64,000 bases of DNA from Rhizobiaceae bacterium. GTDB lineage: Bacteria; Pseudomonadota; Alphaproteobacteria; Rhizobiales; Rhizobiaceae. Of this stretch, positions 36,629 through 45,696 are shown piece after piece (the stretch's first letter is position 1; each line of letters begins with the position of its first letter). Where the stretch lies: the NCBI GenBank assembly GCA_016742175.1, contig JACVCH010000018.1:25917-89916 (forward strand), written 5' to 3'. Both the position numbers and the translations under genes were made by a program. The notes below the pieces were generated by a model, which saw only the letters and a list, made by a program, of their open reading frames with translations, ran no database searches and was not told the DNA's origin.

Positions 36629-38947
36629 TTAACCCGGTATTGCCTCGCTCACCGTCTGGCTCGCCTCGACGACCGCAAGCGCGGTCATGTTGACGACGCC
36701 CCGCGAGGTGACCGACGGCGTCAGGATATGCGCCGGACGCGACGTGCCGAGCAGGATCGGCCCGACATGAAGCGAATCGGTCATCGCCTTGATCGTGTTG
36801 AGCGAAATGTTCGCCGCATCGAGGTTCGGGAAGACCAGGAGATTGGCCTCGCCGGTCAGGCGCGAATGGGGGAAGACGCGGTTGCGCAGCGTTTCGGACA
36901 GGGCCGAATCGCCGTGCATCTCGCCATCGGCGATCAGGTCGGGCGCGATGCGATGCAGGATTTCGGCCGCTTGCCGCATCTTCAGCGCACTCGCCGAATC
37001 GCGCGAGCCGAAATTCGAGTGCGAGAGAAGCGCCGCCTTGGGCTCGATGCCGAAGCGGCGGATTTCCGTCGCCGCGAGCATCGTCATCTCGGCGATCTCC
37101 TCGGCGCAGGGGTCGACCGTGACATAGGTGTCCGTGAAGAAGGTGACGCCGCGCTGCGAGATCAGCATCGACAGCGCCGACATGTCGGTCACTTCGGGCC
37201 GCCGCCCGATGATGAGCTGGACATTGCGCAGGTGCCGTTCGAAGCGTCCTTCGAGGCCGCAGATCATCGCATCGGCCTCGCCGCGCATCATGGCGAGGGC
37301 GGCGATGACTGTGTTGTTGGTGCGCACCATCGTACGCGCGGCCTCGGTCGTCACGCCGCGCCGGCCGCCGAGCCGGATCAGCAACTCGACATAGTCGCGG
37401 TAACGCGGATCGTCTTCCGGATTGATGATCTCGAAATCCGTTTGCGGCCTGATCTTGAGGCCGTAGCGCTTCAGGCGCGTCTCGATGACGGCGGGGCGGC
37501 CGATCAGGATCGGCTGGGCGATCTTTTCCTCGAGCACCACCTGTGCGGCGCGCAGCACGCGCTCGTCCTCGCCGTCGGAATAGATGACGCGATTGGCGCT
37601 CGCATTGCGGGCCGCGGCGAAGACCGGCTTCATCACCAGGCCGGAGCGGAAGACGAAGCGCGTCAGCCGGTCGACATAGGCGCCCATGTCCTCGATCGGC
37701 CGCGTCGCGACGCCGGTTTCCATCGCCGCGCGGGCGACGGCCGGCGCGATGCGCAGGATCAGGCGCGGGTCGAAGGGCGAGGGGATGAGAAAGTCGGGGC
37801 CAAAGATAGGCGTCTCGCCCGAATAGGCGCGGGCGGCGACATCGGACGGTTCCTCGCGGGCAAGCGCAGCGATTGCGCGCACGGCGGCCATCTTCATCGG
37901 CTCGTTGATCGCCGTCGCGCCGACATCGAGCGCGCCGCGGAAGATGTAGGGGAAGCAGAGGACGTTGTTGACCTGGTTCGGGAAGTCCGAACGGCCGGTG
38001 CAGATCATCGCGTCGGGACGGGCGGCCCGCGCCAGTTCCGGCATGATCTCCGGCGTCGGGTTGGCAAGCGCCAGGATCAGCGGCCGCTCGGCCATGTGCG
38101 CGAGAAGGTCGGGCTTGAGGACACCGGCTGCCGACAGGCCGAGGAACACGTCCGCGCCGCCGATGACGTCGGCGAGCGTGCGCGCATTTGTGTCCTTGAG
38201 GTAGGGCTCCTTCCAGCGATCCATCTCCTCGACGCGGCCCTTGTAGGCGACGCCGTGGCGGTCGGTGATCCAGATGTTGTCGCGGCTGGCGCCGAGTTCG
38301 ACGAGCAGGTTGAGGCATGCGAGCGCCGCCGCGCCGGCCCCGGAGGTCACGATCTTCACCTCGCCGATCGCCTTGCCGGCAAGTTCGAGCGCATTGAGGA
38401 CGGCGGCCGCGACGATGATGGCGGTGCCGTGCTGGTCGTCATGGAAGACCGGGATCTTCATCCGCGCCTTCAACTGCTCCTCGACCTCGAAGCATTCGGG
38501 CGCCTTGATGTCTTCCAGATTGATGCCGCCGAAAGTCGGCTCCAGCGCGGAGACGGTCTCGACCATCCGCGCGATTTCCGGCGCGTCGATCTCGATGTCG
38601 AACACGTCGATGCCGGCGAACTTCTTGAACAGGACGGCCTTGCCTTCCATCACCGGCTTGGAGGCCAGCGGGCCGATATTGCCGAGGCCGAGCACGGCCG
38701 ATCCGTTGGAAATCACTGCGACGAGGTTGGAGCGCGCCGTGTAGTCGGCCGCCAGTGCCGGGTCGTCGTGGATGGCAAGGCAGGGCGCGGCGACGCCGGG
38801 CGAATAGGCGAGCGCAAGGTCGCGCTGGTTGCCGAGCGGCTTGGTCGCCTGGATCTCGAGCTTACCGGGCGCGGGATACCGATGGTAGAAAAGCGCCGCC
38901 TCGTCCAGCTCCGCCGGCGGTGCTTTCGTCGTCTCGACATCCATCAT
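36629..38947 (-). CDS. NADP-dependent malic enzyme with phosphotransacetylase-like C-terminal domain
   Basis: A 772-residue multimodular malic enzyme converting malate to pyruvate and CO2. The N-terminal domain has [40 protein letters not shown] and the nucleotide loop [12 protein letters not shown]. From about residue 440 a PTA-like domain follows ([17 protein letters not shown]) that regulates but usually does not catalyse. The layout fits MaeB of E. coli and Dme/Tme of Sinorhizobium. NAD versus NADP use cannot be settled from sequence. Confidence 0.92.
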   Translation of the reverse strand: MMDVETTKAPPAELDEAALFYHRYPAPGKLEIQATKPLGNQRDLALAYSPGVAAPCLAIHDDPALAADYTARSNLVAVISNGSAVLGLGNIGPLASKPVMEGKAVLFKKFAGIDVFDIEIDAPEIARMVETVSALEPTFGGINLEDIKAPECFEVEEQLKARMKIPVFHDDQHGTAIIVAAAVLNALELAGKAIGEVKIVTSGAGAAALACLNLLVELGASRDNIWITDRHGVAYKGRVEEMDRWKEPYLKDTNARTLADVIGGADVFLGLSAAGVLKPDLLAHMAERPLILALANPTPEIMPELARAARPDAMICTGRSDFPNQVNNVLCFPYIFRGALDVGATAINEPMKMAAVRAIAALAREEPSDVAARAYSGETPIFGPDFLIPSPFDPRLILRIAPAVARAAMETGVATRPIEDMGAYVDRLTRFVFRSGLVMKPVFAAARNASANRVIYSDGEDERVLRAAQVVLEEKIAQPILIGRPAVIETRLKRYGLKIRPQTDFEIINPEDDPRYRDYVELLIRLGGRRGVTTEAARTMVRTNNTVIAALAMMRGEADAMICGLEGRFERHLRNVQLIIGRRPEVTDMSALSMLISQRGVTFFTDTYVTVDPCAEEIAEMTMLAATEIRRFGIEPKAALLSHSNFGSRDSASALKMRQAAEILHRIAPDLIADGEMHGDSALSETLRNRVFPHSRLTGEANLLVFPNLDAANISLNTIKAMTDSLHVGPILLGTSRPAHILTPSVTSRGVVNMTALAVVEASQTVSEAIPG

Positions 38948-39090
38948 GGCGCGCCCATCCCTGTTCGTCTTCTTTTCGTTTTCTTGATCGCCCGTCCGGC
39001 CGGCGAACGGCGCCTGCCGTCCATGCCGAAAATCGGCGTCAACCTATCGCCAGCCGCCCTCGAAAGACAACCGTCATAAGGGTGTGATCG

Positions 39091-40074
39091 CTATCCCCAG
39101 AGCGCCGGGTCGGGCGGCGAGACGAGCGAGCCCGTGTAGGAGAGCGCCGGCGTCCTGTCACGCGCAAGCAGAAGCGGCCCGTCGAGGTCCACATAGTCCG
39201 CATCCTGCGCCAGCAGGACCGCCGGCGCCATCGCCAGCGAGGTGCCGACCATGCAGCCCACCATGACGCCGAAGCCGAGGCTGCGCGCCCGGTCGCGCAG
39301 GACGATGGCGGAGGTCAAGCCGCCCGTCTTGTCGAGCTTGATGTTGACGGCGTCGTAGAGCCCGAGAAGCTGTACCAGATCGTCCGGCCCGTGGACGCTC
39401 TCGTCGGCGCAGATCGGCACCGGATGCGGGATCGAGCGCAGGATCTCGTCCTTGCCCTGCGGCAGCGGCTGCTCGATGAGCGCGACCTTGAACTCGGCCG
39501 CCACGAGCAGGTGCTCGCGGATGTTCTCCGGCGTCCAGCCCTCGTTCGCGTCGAGGATGATCCGGCTGTTCGGCGCCGAACTCGCGACGGCATGGATGCG
39601 CGCGCGGTCGTCCGCGGTCCCGACCTTTACCTTGAGCAGCGGACGGTACGCGTTGGAGCGCGCCTGCGCCGCCATCTCGTCGGGCTCGCCCAGCGAGATC
39701 GTCATCGCGGTCGCGAGCGGACGCGGCGGCATCGCGCAGACGTCGGAATGGGCGCGCCGGCCGCCGATCTTCGCTTCGAGGTCCCACAGCGCACAATCGA
39801 CCGCGTTACGGGCCGCGCCGGCTGGGAGCAATTGAATAAGGTCGTCGCGCCCGGCGCCGTCGCGGATCGACGGCATCACCGATTCGATCGCGTCGCGCAC
39901 CTGGTCGAGGCTCTCACCATATCGTGAATAGGGAACGCATTCGCCGCGCCCGGTGTTTTGTCCTTCGGTGATCGTGCAGGTGACGACTTCCGCCTCGGTC
40001 TTCGAACCCCTTGAAATCCTGAAACTCCCGGCGATCGGGAACCGTTCTATCTCGGCAGAAATGTCACGCCGCAT
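39091..40074 (-). CDS. dgcA: N-acetyl-D-glutamate racemase DgcA (enolase superfamily)
   Basis: A 327-residue enolase-superfamily enzyme with catalytic K148-x-K150 (LLKVKVG), metal ligands D175 (DANEGW), E201 (IEQPLP) and D224 (CADES), and K248 (KLDKTGG). VMVGCMVGTSLAMAPA is typical of the DgcA/L-Ala-D/L-Glu epimerase group. DgcA acts with DgcN in D-glutamate catabolism, but no dgcN lies beside it. The ATG at 40074 has GGAGAA upstream. Divergent from the Mla operon. L-Ala-D/L-Glu epimerase activity is the main alternative. Confidence 0.82.
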   Translation of the reverse strand: MRRDISAEIERFPIAGSFRISRGSKTEAEVVTCTITEGQNTGRGECVPYSRYGESLDQVRDAIESVMPSIRDGAGRDDLIQLLPAGAARNAVDCALWDLEAKIGGRRAHSDVCAMPPRPLATAMTISLGEPDEMAAQARSNAYRPLLKVKVGTADDRARIHAVASSAPNSRIILDANEGWTPENIREHLLVAAEFKVALIEQPLPQGKDEILRSIPHPVPICADESVHGPDDLVQLLGLYDAVNIKLDKTGGLTSAIVLRDRARSLGFGVMVGCMVGTSLAMAPAVLLAQDADYVDLDGPLLLARDRTPALSYTGSLVSPPDPALWG

Positions 40075-40139
40075 GAGGAATTCTCCAGTGCTGAAATCGC
40101 GCTCCGGTTGACAAAGTGACAGCCGGGAAATTCGCAAGT

Positions 40140-41339
40140 ATGACTTCGGCCATGTTCAGGAAACGTGGATCGGAAGCAAGTCAGGCTTCGGCTGAAAACG
40201 ATCTGGCGCGCCCCGCGATCGAGCGGCGCGACGAGGGTGGTCGGCTGGTCTGCATGCTGTCCGGCGACTGGGACACGCAGACCGTCGCGCTCGTCGACGA
40301 CGAAATGCGCGAACTGGAAAATGCCAAGGACGCGCAGCGCCTGTCGGTCGACGTCTCGCGCGTCGGGCGGATGGACACGGCCGGCGCGTGGGTGGTCGAG
40401 CGTCTCGTCCACGCCCATCGCAGCCGCGGCGCGGAAGTCGCCGTTTCCGGCCAGACGGAATCGCTCGGCATCCTGTTCGACGCCGTCGGCGAGACGCTGC
40501 GCAAACCCGCCGAACCCGCGGCCGACGACCGCAAATCCTTCGTCATCCGCACGCTCGAAGCGCTCGGCCGCAACACCTACAGCCTCTATGGCGACTTCCT
40601 CGCCTCGATGCATATCCTGGGCGCGACGATCCGCGGCGGCCAGTTGAAGCTCGGGCGTGGCCATTCGGTCAACCTTGCCGCGATCTTCAATCAGATCGAC
40701 CGCATGGGCGTCGGCGCGATTCCGGTCGTCGTCCTGATGTCGTTCATCGTCGGCGCGATCGTCGCCCAGCAGGGCGCGTTCCAGCTTCGCTATTTCGGCG
40801 CCGAGATCTTCGTCGTCGACCTCGTCGGCATCCTCGTCCTGCGCGAGATGGGCGTCCTCCTGACCGCGATCATGGTCGCCGGCCGATCAGGCAGCGCCAT
40901 CACCGCCGAGATCGGCTCGATGAAGATGCGCGAGGAGGTCGACGCGCTGACCGTTATCGGCCTCAACCCGGTCGGCGTCCTCGTCTTTCCGCGCCTCGTC
41001 GCGCTGGTCATCGCGCTGCCCTGTCTGACGATCCTCGCCAATTTCGCCGCCATCGGCGGGGCGATCACGGTCACCTGGGTCTATTCGGGCATCACACCCG
41101 ACGCCTTCCTCGACCGCATGCGCTCCTCGATCGACATCGGAACGATCATGGCCGGCCTCATCAAGGCGCCGTTCATGGCGCTGATCATCGGCATCATCGG
41201 CTCCGTCGAGGGCATGAAGGTAGGCGGCAGCGCCGAATCGCTCGGCCGGCACGTGACGAGCTCGGTGGTGAAATCGATTTTCGTCGTCATCGTGCTCGAC
41301 GGCATGTTCGCCATCTTCTACGCAGCGATCGATTTTTGA
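40140..41339 (+). CDS. MlaE-type lipid ABC permease with N-terminal STAS domain
   Basis: About 399 residues. Residues about 20-110 form a STAS domain (CMLSGDWDTQ, LSVDVSRVGRMDTAGAWVV), which in E. coli is the separate MlaB subunit. The MlaE permease follows from about residue 145, with MGVGAIPVVVLMSFIVGAI, LREMGVLLTAIMVAGRSGSA and EEVDALTVIGLNPVG. It moves phospholipid between inner membrane and periplasmic MCE protein. The ATG at 40140 is chosen; a GTG at 40116 is possible. It is the first gene of a four-gene operon. Confidence 0.9.
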   Translation: MTSAMFRKRGSEASQASAENDLARPAIERRDEGGRLVCMLSGDWDTQTVALVDDEMRELENAKDAQRLSVDVSRVGRMDTAGAWVVERLVHAHRSRGAEVAVSGQTESLGILFDAVGETLRKPAEPAADDRKSFVIRTLEALGRNTYSLYGDFLASMHILGATIRGGQLKLGRGHSVNLAAIFNQIDRMGVGAIPVVVLMSFIVGAIVAQQGAFQLRYFGAEIFVVDLVGILVLREMGVLLTAIMVAGRSGSAITAEIGSMKMREEVDALTVIGLNPVGVLVFPRLVALVIALPCLTILANFAAIGGAITVTWVYSGITPDAFLDRMRSSIDIGTIMAGLIKAPFMALIIGIIGSVEGMKVGGSAESLGRHVTSSVVKSIFVVIVLDGMFAIFYAAIDF

Positions 41340-41346
41340 GGCGGGC

Positions 41347-42168
41347 ATGAGCGAAGCGATCCTCCAGACCGCCCCGGTCCACCTGCACCCGGCGCCCGAC
41401 CGCGACGTGGTGCTGAGCGCGCGCGACGTGACCGTGCGCTTCGGCAAGACGACGGTACTGGAGAACCTGTCGCTCGACGTCTATCGCGGTGAAATCCTCG
41501 GCTTCATCGGGCCTTCGGGCGCGGGCAAGTCGGTGCTGCTGCGCACCGTCCTCGGCCTCAACCGCAAGCAGGCCGGCAAGATCGAGCTCTTCGGCGTCGA
41601 CATCGACGAGGTGACCGACCAGCAGCGCGTTGCCATCGACATGCGGCTCGGCGTCCTCTTCCAGCACGGCGCGCTGTTCTCGGCGCTGACGGTGAAGGAG
41701 AACATCCAGGTCCCGATGCGCGAATATCTCGACCTGCCGAAGAAGCTGATGGACGAGCTGGCCATGCTCAAGCTCGAACTGGTCGGCCTGAAGCCGGACG
41801 CGGCCGACAAGTTCCCGTCCGAGCTTTCGGGCGGCATGATCAAGCGCGCCGCGCTGGCGCGCGCGCTCGCGCTCGATCCCGACATCGTCTTCCTCGACGA
41901 GCCGACCTCCGGCCTCGACCCGATCGGCGCCGCCGATTTCGACGAACTGGTCGACAAGCTGCGCAATACGATGGGCCTCACCGTCTACATGGTGACGCAC
42001 GACCTCGACAGCCTGTTTTCCGTCTGCGACCGCATCGCCATTCTCGGCAACAAGAAGGTGATGGTCGACGGGACGGTCGAAGAACTGATGAATTACGACG
42101 AGCCGTGGGTGCAATCCTATTTCCGCGGAAAACGCGCGCGCCAGATCGACATGTCGGCGCGCGGTTGA
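41347..42168 (+). CDS. MlaF-type lipid ABC transporter ATPase
   Basis: A 273-residue ABC ATPase. Walker A is GPSGAGKS (residues 55-62), the signature LSGGMIKRAALARALAL, Walker B DIVFLDEPTSGLDP and the switch histidine in VTHDLDS. VRFGKTTVLENLSLDVYRGE is the usual beta-strand start. It powers lipid movement by the STAS-MlaE permease and lies 7 nt after it and 14 nt before the MCE gene. Confidence 0.93.
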   Translation: MSEAILQTAPVHLHPAPDRDVVLSARDVTVRFGKTTVLENLSLDVYRGEILGFIGPSGAGKSVLLRTVLGLNRKQAGKIELFGVDIDEVTDQQRVAIDMRLGVLFQHGALFSALTVKENIQVPMREYLDLPKKLMDELAMLKLELVGLKPDAADKFPSELSGGMIKRAALARALALDPDIVFLDEPTSGLDPIGAADFDELVDKLRNTMGLTVYMVTHDLDSLFSVCDRIAILGNKKVMVDGTVEELMNYDEPWVQSYFRGKRARQIDMSARG

Positions 42169-42182
42169 ACGAGAGAATTTGA

Positions 42183-43781
42183 ATGGAAACACGTGCCAAC
42201 TACGTCACCGTCGGCATCTTCACGCTGATCGCGATCCTGTCCGCGTTCGCATTCGTCTACTGGACGGCGGCGGTCGGAGAGCGCGGCGAGACCGCGCAGG
42301 TGCGCATTCTCATTCCCGGCTCCGCCTCCGGCCTCGGGCGCGGCAGCGCGATCCTCTTCAACGGCGTGCGCGTCGGCGACATCCGCCGCGTCTATATCGA
42401 CCCGCGCAACCCGGCCGCCGCCATCGCCGATGCCGAGATCGACCGGCTGACGCCGATCACCCGCTCCACGCAGGTCGATGTCGGCCTCGCCGGCCTCACC
42501 GGCCAGGCGAACATCGAACTGCGCGGCGCCAATCTCGACGAGCCGAACCTGCTCGACGAGGCCGAGGCGAACAACACCGTCCCCGAACTCACCGCAAACC
42601 CCTCCGCCGTCACCAACCTTCTGGAAAGCGCCCAGTCGATCTTCCGCCGCGCCGATTCGGTGCTGACCGAGTTCGAGGGCTTTGCGACCGACGTGCGCGG
42701 CCCGCTGGTCGAATCCGCGCGCAACGCGCAGCGCTTTTCCGAAGCGCTCGGCCGCAATGCCGACGGCATCGACACCTTCCTCGCCAGCGTCTCCGAATTG
42801 TCGGGCACGCTCGCGAACGTTTCAGGCCAGCTCGAATCGACCCTCGGCGCCGCCGAAACCTTCATCGCCGCGATCGACCCCGACCGCATCAACGCCGTCG
42901 TCTCGAACGTCGAGGAATTCACCGGCGACCTGCGCGTGGCGGGCGACGGGCTTGCGAACATCATGGCAAATGTCGACCGCGCATCCGAATCGGTCGCCGA
43001 ACTGACGTCGAGCGCACAGGGCACGTTCAGCCGCGTCGACGGCGCCGTCGCCAATGTCGAGGCGATCATCGGCAAGGTGGATCCCGACGTGATCGGCGAA
43101 GTCGTTTCGAACTTCTCCGCCGCCAGCGACACGATCCGGCAGGCGGCCGCCGACGTCTCGTCCGTCGCCGAAACGGTCAGCGGCCGCTCCGACGACATCG
43201 ACGCCATCATTTCCGAGGCGCGGCTTCTGGGCGACCGCCTGAACCAGGCCGCCCTTCGCGTCGACGGCGTGATTCTGCGCGTCGACGAGCTGCTCGGCTC
43301 GGGCGAGGCCGACGGCGTCATCGCCGACACCCGCGAGACGCTGCAAAGCTTCCGTCAGGTCGCCGACAATCTCAACGCCCGCATCGACAGCCTGCTCGGC
43401 TCCGAGGAAACGGAAGGTCTGATCGCCGACGCCCGCCAGACGCTCGACGCTTTCCGCGGCATGGCGAACACGATCGACACGCGCGTCGACGAGGTGCTGG
43501 GCTCGGAGAACACCGAAGGCCTGATCGCCGATGCGAGCGCGACGCTCGCCGCCTACCGCCAGGTCGCCGATACGCTCAATGCGCGCGTCGGCGCGATCTC
43601 GGACAATCTCTCGCGCTTCACCGGCCAGGGATTGCGCGAGGTCGACGGGCTCGTTCGCGACACCCGCCAGTCGATCAACCGCATCGAGCGCGCCATCACC
43701 GATCTCGAACGCAATCCGCAGCGCATCCTCGGCGGCGGCGCCGGCGACGTGCGCCAGTATGACGGGCGGCAGCGGCGATGA
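42183..43781 (+). CDS. MlaD family MCE protein with C-terminal tandem repeat
   Basis: A 532-residue protein anchored by one N-terminal helix (TVGIFTLIAILSAFAF) with the MCE domain at about residues 35-120 (GSASGLGRGSAILFNGVRVG). A long coiled-coil region follows to about 520. Within it, residues 366-467 are three copies of a 34-residue unit (R-V/I-D-x-x-LGS...GLIAD...TL...R). It holds lipids in the periplasm and likely reaches towards the outer membrane. E. coli MlaD is about 180 residues, so the tail is a large extension. Confidence 0.92.
   Translation: METRANYVTVGIFTLIAILSAFAFVYWTAAVGERGETAQVRILIPGSASGLGRGSAILFNGVRVGDIRRVYIDPRNPAAAIADAEIDRLTPITRSTQVDVGLAGLTGQANIELRGANLDEPNLLDEAEANNTVPELTANPSAVTNLLESAQSIFRRADSVLTEFEGFATDVRGPLVESARNAQRFSEALGRNADGIDTFLASVSELSGTLANVSGQLESTLGAAETFIAAIDPDRINAVVSNVEEFTGDLRVAGDGLANIMANVDRASESVAELTSSAQGTFSRVDGAVANVEAIIGKVDPDVIGEVVSNFSAASDTIRQAAADVSSVAETVSGRSDDIDAIISEARLLGDRLNQAALRVDGVILRVDELLGSGEADGVIADTRETLQSFRQVADNLNARIDSLLGSEETEGLIADARQTLDAFRGMANTIDTRVDEVLGSENTEGLIADASATLAAYRQVADTLNARVGAISDNLSRFTGQGLREVDGLVRDTRQSINRIERAITDLERNPQRILGGGAGDVRQYDGRQRR
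43278..43583 (+). repeat. Three in-frame 102-nt repeats in the MlaD gene
   Basis: Each unit encodes 34 residues beginning RVDELLGS, RIDSLLGS or RVDEVLGS and containing G-V/L-IAD and a TL-x-x-F/Y-R segment. The copies differ at many nucleotides, so the repeat is old and selected at protein level rather than a recent duplication. Confidence 0.85.
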
Positions 43782-43875
43782 GGGAACGAATCGTGTCAAA
43801 TGACAATTCTATTGAACGGGCATGCGCGCGCCGGTTGAGCGCGGTCGCTTCAAGCATCAAGTCGGGGGTCGATCT

Positions 43876-44475
43876 GTGACATTGCGTATTCGCTTTCTGG
43901 CGGTGGCCGGGCTCGCCTTCTCCTTGTCCGGCTGCGCCCTTCTCGGCGGCGGACCTGCGCCCCTCGACACGTTCGAACTGACGACGACCGCGACCGCCGC
44001 GGCCGGCCCCCAGCGCGGCCGTACGCAAATCCTGATCGCCGAGCCGACGGCGCTGCAGTCGCTCGACGGGCAGGAGATCGTCATCCGCACCTCGCCGGGC
44101 TCGATCGAATATCTGTCGGGCGCGCAATGGTCCGACCGCCTGCCGCGCGTCGTCCAGGTGCGTCTTGCCGAGGCGTTCCAGGCGTCGGGCCGTCTGGCCG
44201 GCGTCGGCCTGCCGGGGCAGGGGCTTGCGATCGACTACCAGATCGTCACGGAAATCCGCACCTTCGGCGTGCGCGTCAATGGCGGCGCGCTTGCCGATGT
44301 CGGCCTGTTCGTGAAGGTGCTTAACGACCGCAACGGATCGGTGCGCGCGTCGCGCCTCTTCACGGCGCAGGCGCCGGTATCCGGCACCGACAACATCGCC
44401 TACGCCGCCGCGCTCGATCAGGCGTTCTCGCAGGCGATCAGCGAACTCGTGCCCTGGGCGATCTCGGCTATGTAG
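43876..44475 (+). CDS. ABC-type transport auxiliary lipoprotein (PqiC/LptE-like, PF03886 type)
   Basis: A 199-residue lipoprotein. The signal peptide ends in the lipobox LSGC. The mature part has ILIAEPTALQSLDGQEIVIR, YLSGAQWSDRLPRVVQVRLAEAF and ALDQAFSQAISELVPW, typical of the auxiliary lipoprotein of MCE transporters. The start is taken as GTG at 43876, with GGGGG 8 nt upstream; an in-frame ATG at 43822 would add 18 residues before the signal peptide. Last gene of the Mla operon. Its end overlaps the next minus-strand gene by 8 nt. Confidence 0.85.
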   Translation: MTLRIRFLAVAGLAFSLSGCALLGGGPAPLDTFELTTTATAAAGPQRGRTQILIAEPTALQSLDGQEIVIRTSPGSIEYLSGAQWSDRLPRVVQVRLAEAFQASGRLAGVGLPGQGLAIDYQIVTEIRTFGVRVNGGALADVGLFVKVLNDRNGSVRASRLFTAQAPVSGTDNIAYAAALDQAFSQAISELVPWAISAM

Positions 44476-44815
44476 CCGCGGCGTCGCCGATGCAGGCGCG
44501 CCGGGTCAGCGAGCGGTTCATCGCGTCGATCTGGCCGATGGCGAGGTTGCGCTGGCGAACCTCTTCGGCGCGCAGGTCGGGGATCAGCGGGCCGACGCCC
44601 ATGAAGCGCGATTCGCTCGCCGGCGTACGCTCCACCGTCTGCGACAGGCCGTATTGCGCCGCCAGCGCGTTGCGCTCGGAGATCAGTTGCGGGCAGGGCG
44701 TGTCGTCATAGCGGATCGAGTTGACCACTTCCGCCTCCAGCCCCTCGTTCAATGTCGTGCAGCCGGCAGCGGCCAGGAGATTGACGGCGAGGAGAAGCGA
44801 AATGGTCTTGTGCAT
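44468..44815 (-). CDS. Small putative lipoprotein, unknown function
   Basis: About 115 residues. The signal peptide (ISLLLAVNLLAAAGC) ends in a lipobox, followed by TTLNEGLEAEVVNSIRYDD, a proline-containing core and a charged C-terminal helix (EEVRQRNLAIGQIDAMNRSL). Three cysteines are in the mature protein. No family recognised. The ATG at 44815 begins the signal peptide, but the ribosome binding site is weak. Divergent from the OmpA-family lipoprotein. Confidence 0.65.
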   Translation of the reverse strand: MHKTISLLLAVNLLAAAGCTTLNEGLEAEVVNSIRYDDTPCPQLISERNALAAQYGLSQTVERTPASESRFMGVGPLIPDLRAEEVRQRNLAIGQIDAMNRSLTRRACIGDAAAT

Positions 44816-44992
44816 GGGAAGGCAGGCTCTCATGAGTTTGGCGGCATAATGCACGGAATTGGGGGGTGTGCCAGCTTGGAATGGGCAAGCACATCGCGAA
44901 TCCGCCGCAATCGGTGCTAGAACACGGCCATGCTGCGGATTCGGGGTGTTTCCGCGCGATCAAGGCCAATCCTGGAGGGAAACTTGACTTCG

Positions 44993-45643
44993 ATGAAGCT
45001 CGCCGTCGCCGTGACGGCTCTGATTTTCGCTGCCGGTTGCACGACCGATCCGTTCACCGGCGAACAGCGCATGTCGAACACGGCCGGAGGCGCCGCGATC
45101 GGCGCAGGTCTCGGCGCCCTCGCAGGCCTCGCGGTCGGCGGAAGCGACCGCGCCCAGCGCAATGCCGTCCTCATCGGCGCCGGCGTCGGCGCGCTCGGCG
45201 GCGGTGCGATCGGCAACTACATGGACCGGCAGGAAGACGAACTGCGCCAGCAGCTTCAGGGCACCGGCGTCTCGGTCACGCGCCAGGGCGACCAGATCAT
45301 CCTGAACATGCCGTCCAATGTCACCTTCGACACCGACCAGGACCAGGTTCGCGGCGAGTTCTACAACACGCTGAACTCCGTCGCGCTCGTCCTGCGCCGC
45401 TACGAGCAGACCGTGGTCGACGTCAACGGCCACACCGATTCCACCGGCAACCCGGCCTACAATCAGGGCCTGTCGGAGCGCCGCGCGCTTTCGGTCGCCA
45501 ACTATCTGAATGCGCAGGGCATCGACGGCCGCCGCTTCGCCGTCAACGGCTTCGGCGACCGCCAGCCGGTGACCTCGAACGCGACACCGGAAGGCCGCCA
45601 GCAGAACCGCCGTGTCGAGATCTACCTCGCACCGATCACCTGA
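44993..45643 (+). CDS. OmpA family lipoprotein with glycine zipper
   Basis: About 216 residues. Lipobox FAAGC follows a short signal peptide. A glycine-zipper segment (GGAAIGAGLGALAGLAVGG then IGAGVGALGGGAIGNYMD) resembles YiaD/Pcp-type proteins. The C-terminal OmpA domain binds peptidoglycan (VDVNGHTDSTGNPAYNQGLSERRA). An in-frame TTG at 44984 has better spacing from GGAGGG (44974-44979), so the true start may be there. It lies in the outer membrane and links it to the cell wall. Confidence 0.9.
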   Translation: MKLAVAVTALIFAAGCTTDPFTGEQRMSNTAGGAAIGAGLGALAGLAVGGSDRAQRNAVLIGAGVGALGGGAIGNYMDRQEDELRQQLQGTGVSVTRQGDQIILNMPSNVTFDTDQDQVRGEFYNTLNSVALVLRRYEQTVVDVNGHTDSTGNPAYNQGLSERRALSVANYLNAQGIDGRRFAVNGFGDRQPVTSNATPEGRQQNRRVEIYLAPIT

Positions 45644-45667
45644 TCCGGCGAGCCAGCCAAAACGAAG

Positions 45668-45693
45668 AAGCCCTGGAAATTCCGGGGCTTTTT
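45668..45693 (+). terminator. Terminator after the OmpA-family gene
   Basis: AAGCCCTGG-aaatt-CCGGGGCTT followed by TTT; one G-T pair in a 9-bp stem. Placed between two convergent genes, it can also serve psuG on the minus strand. Confidence 0.75.
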
Positions 45694-45696
45694 CTG

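Noticed and set aside
40108..40140. Perfect TTGACA as promoter for the Mla operon
   Set aside because: No -10-like hexamer is found 16-18 nt downstream, and the start codon is too close.
43278..43583. MlaD repeat as an assembly or slippage artefact
   Set aside because: The three units differ at many nucleotides and keep the reading frame, so they are genuine old repeats.
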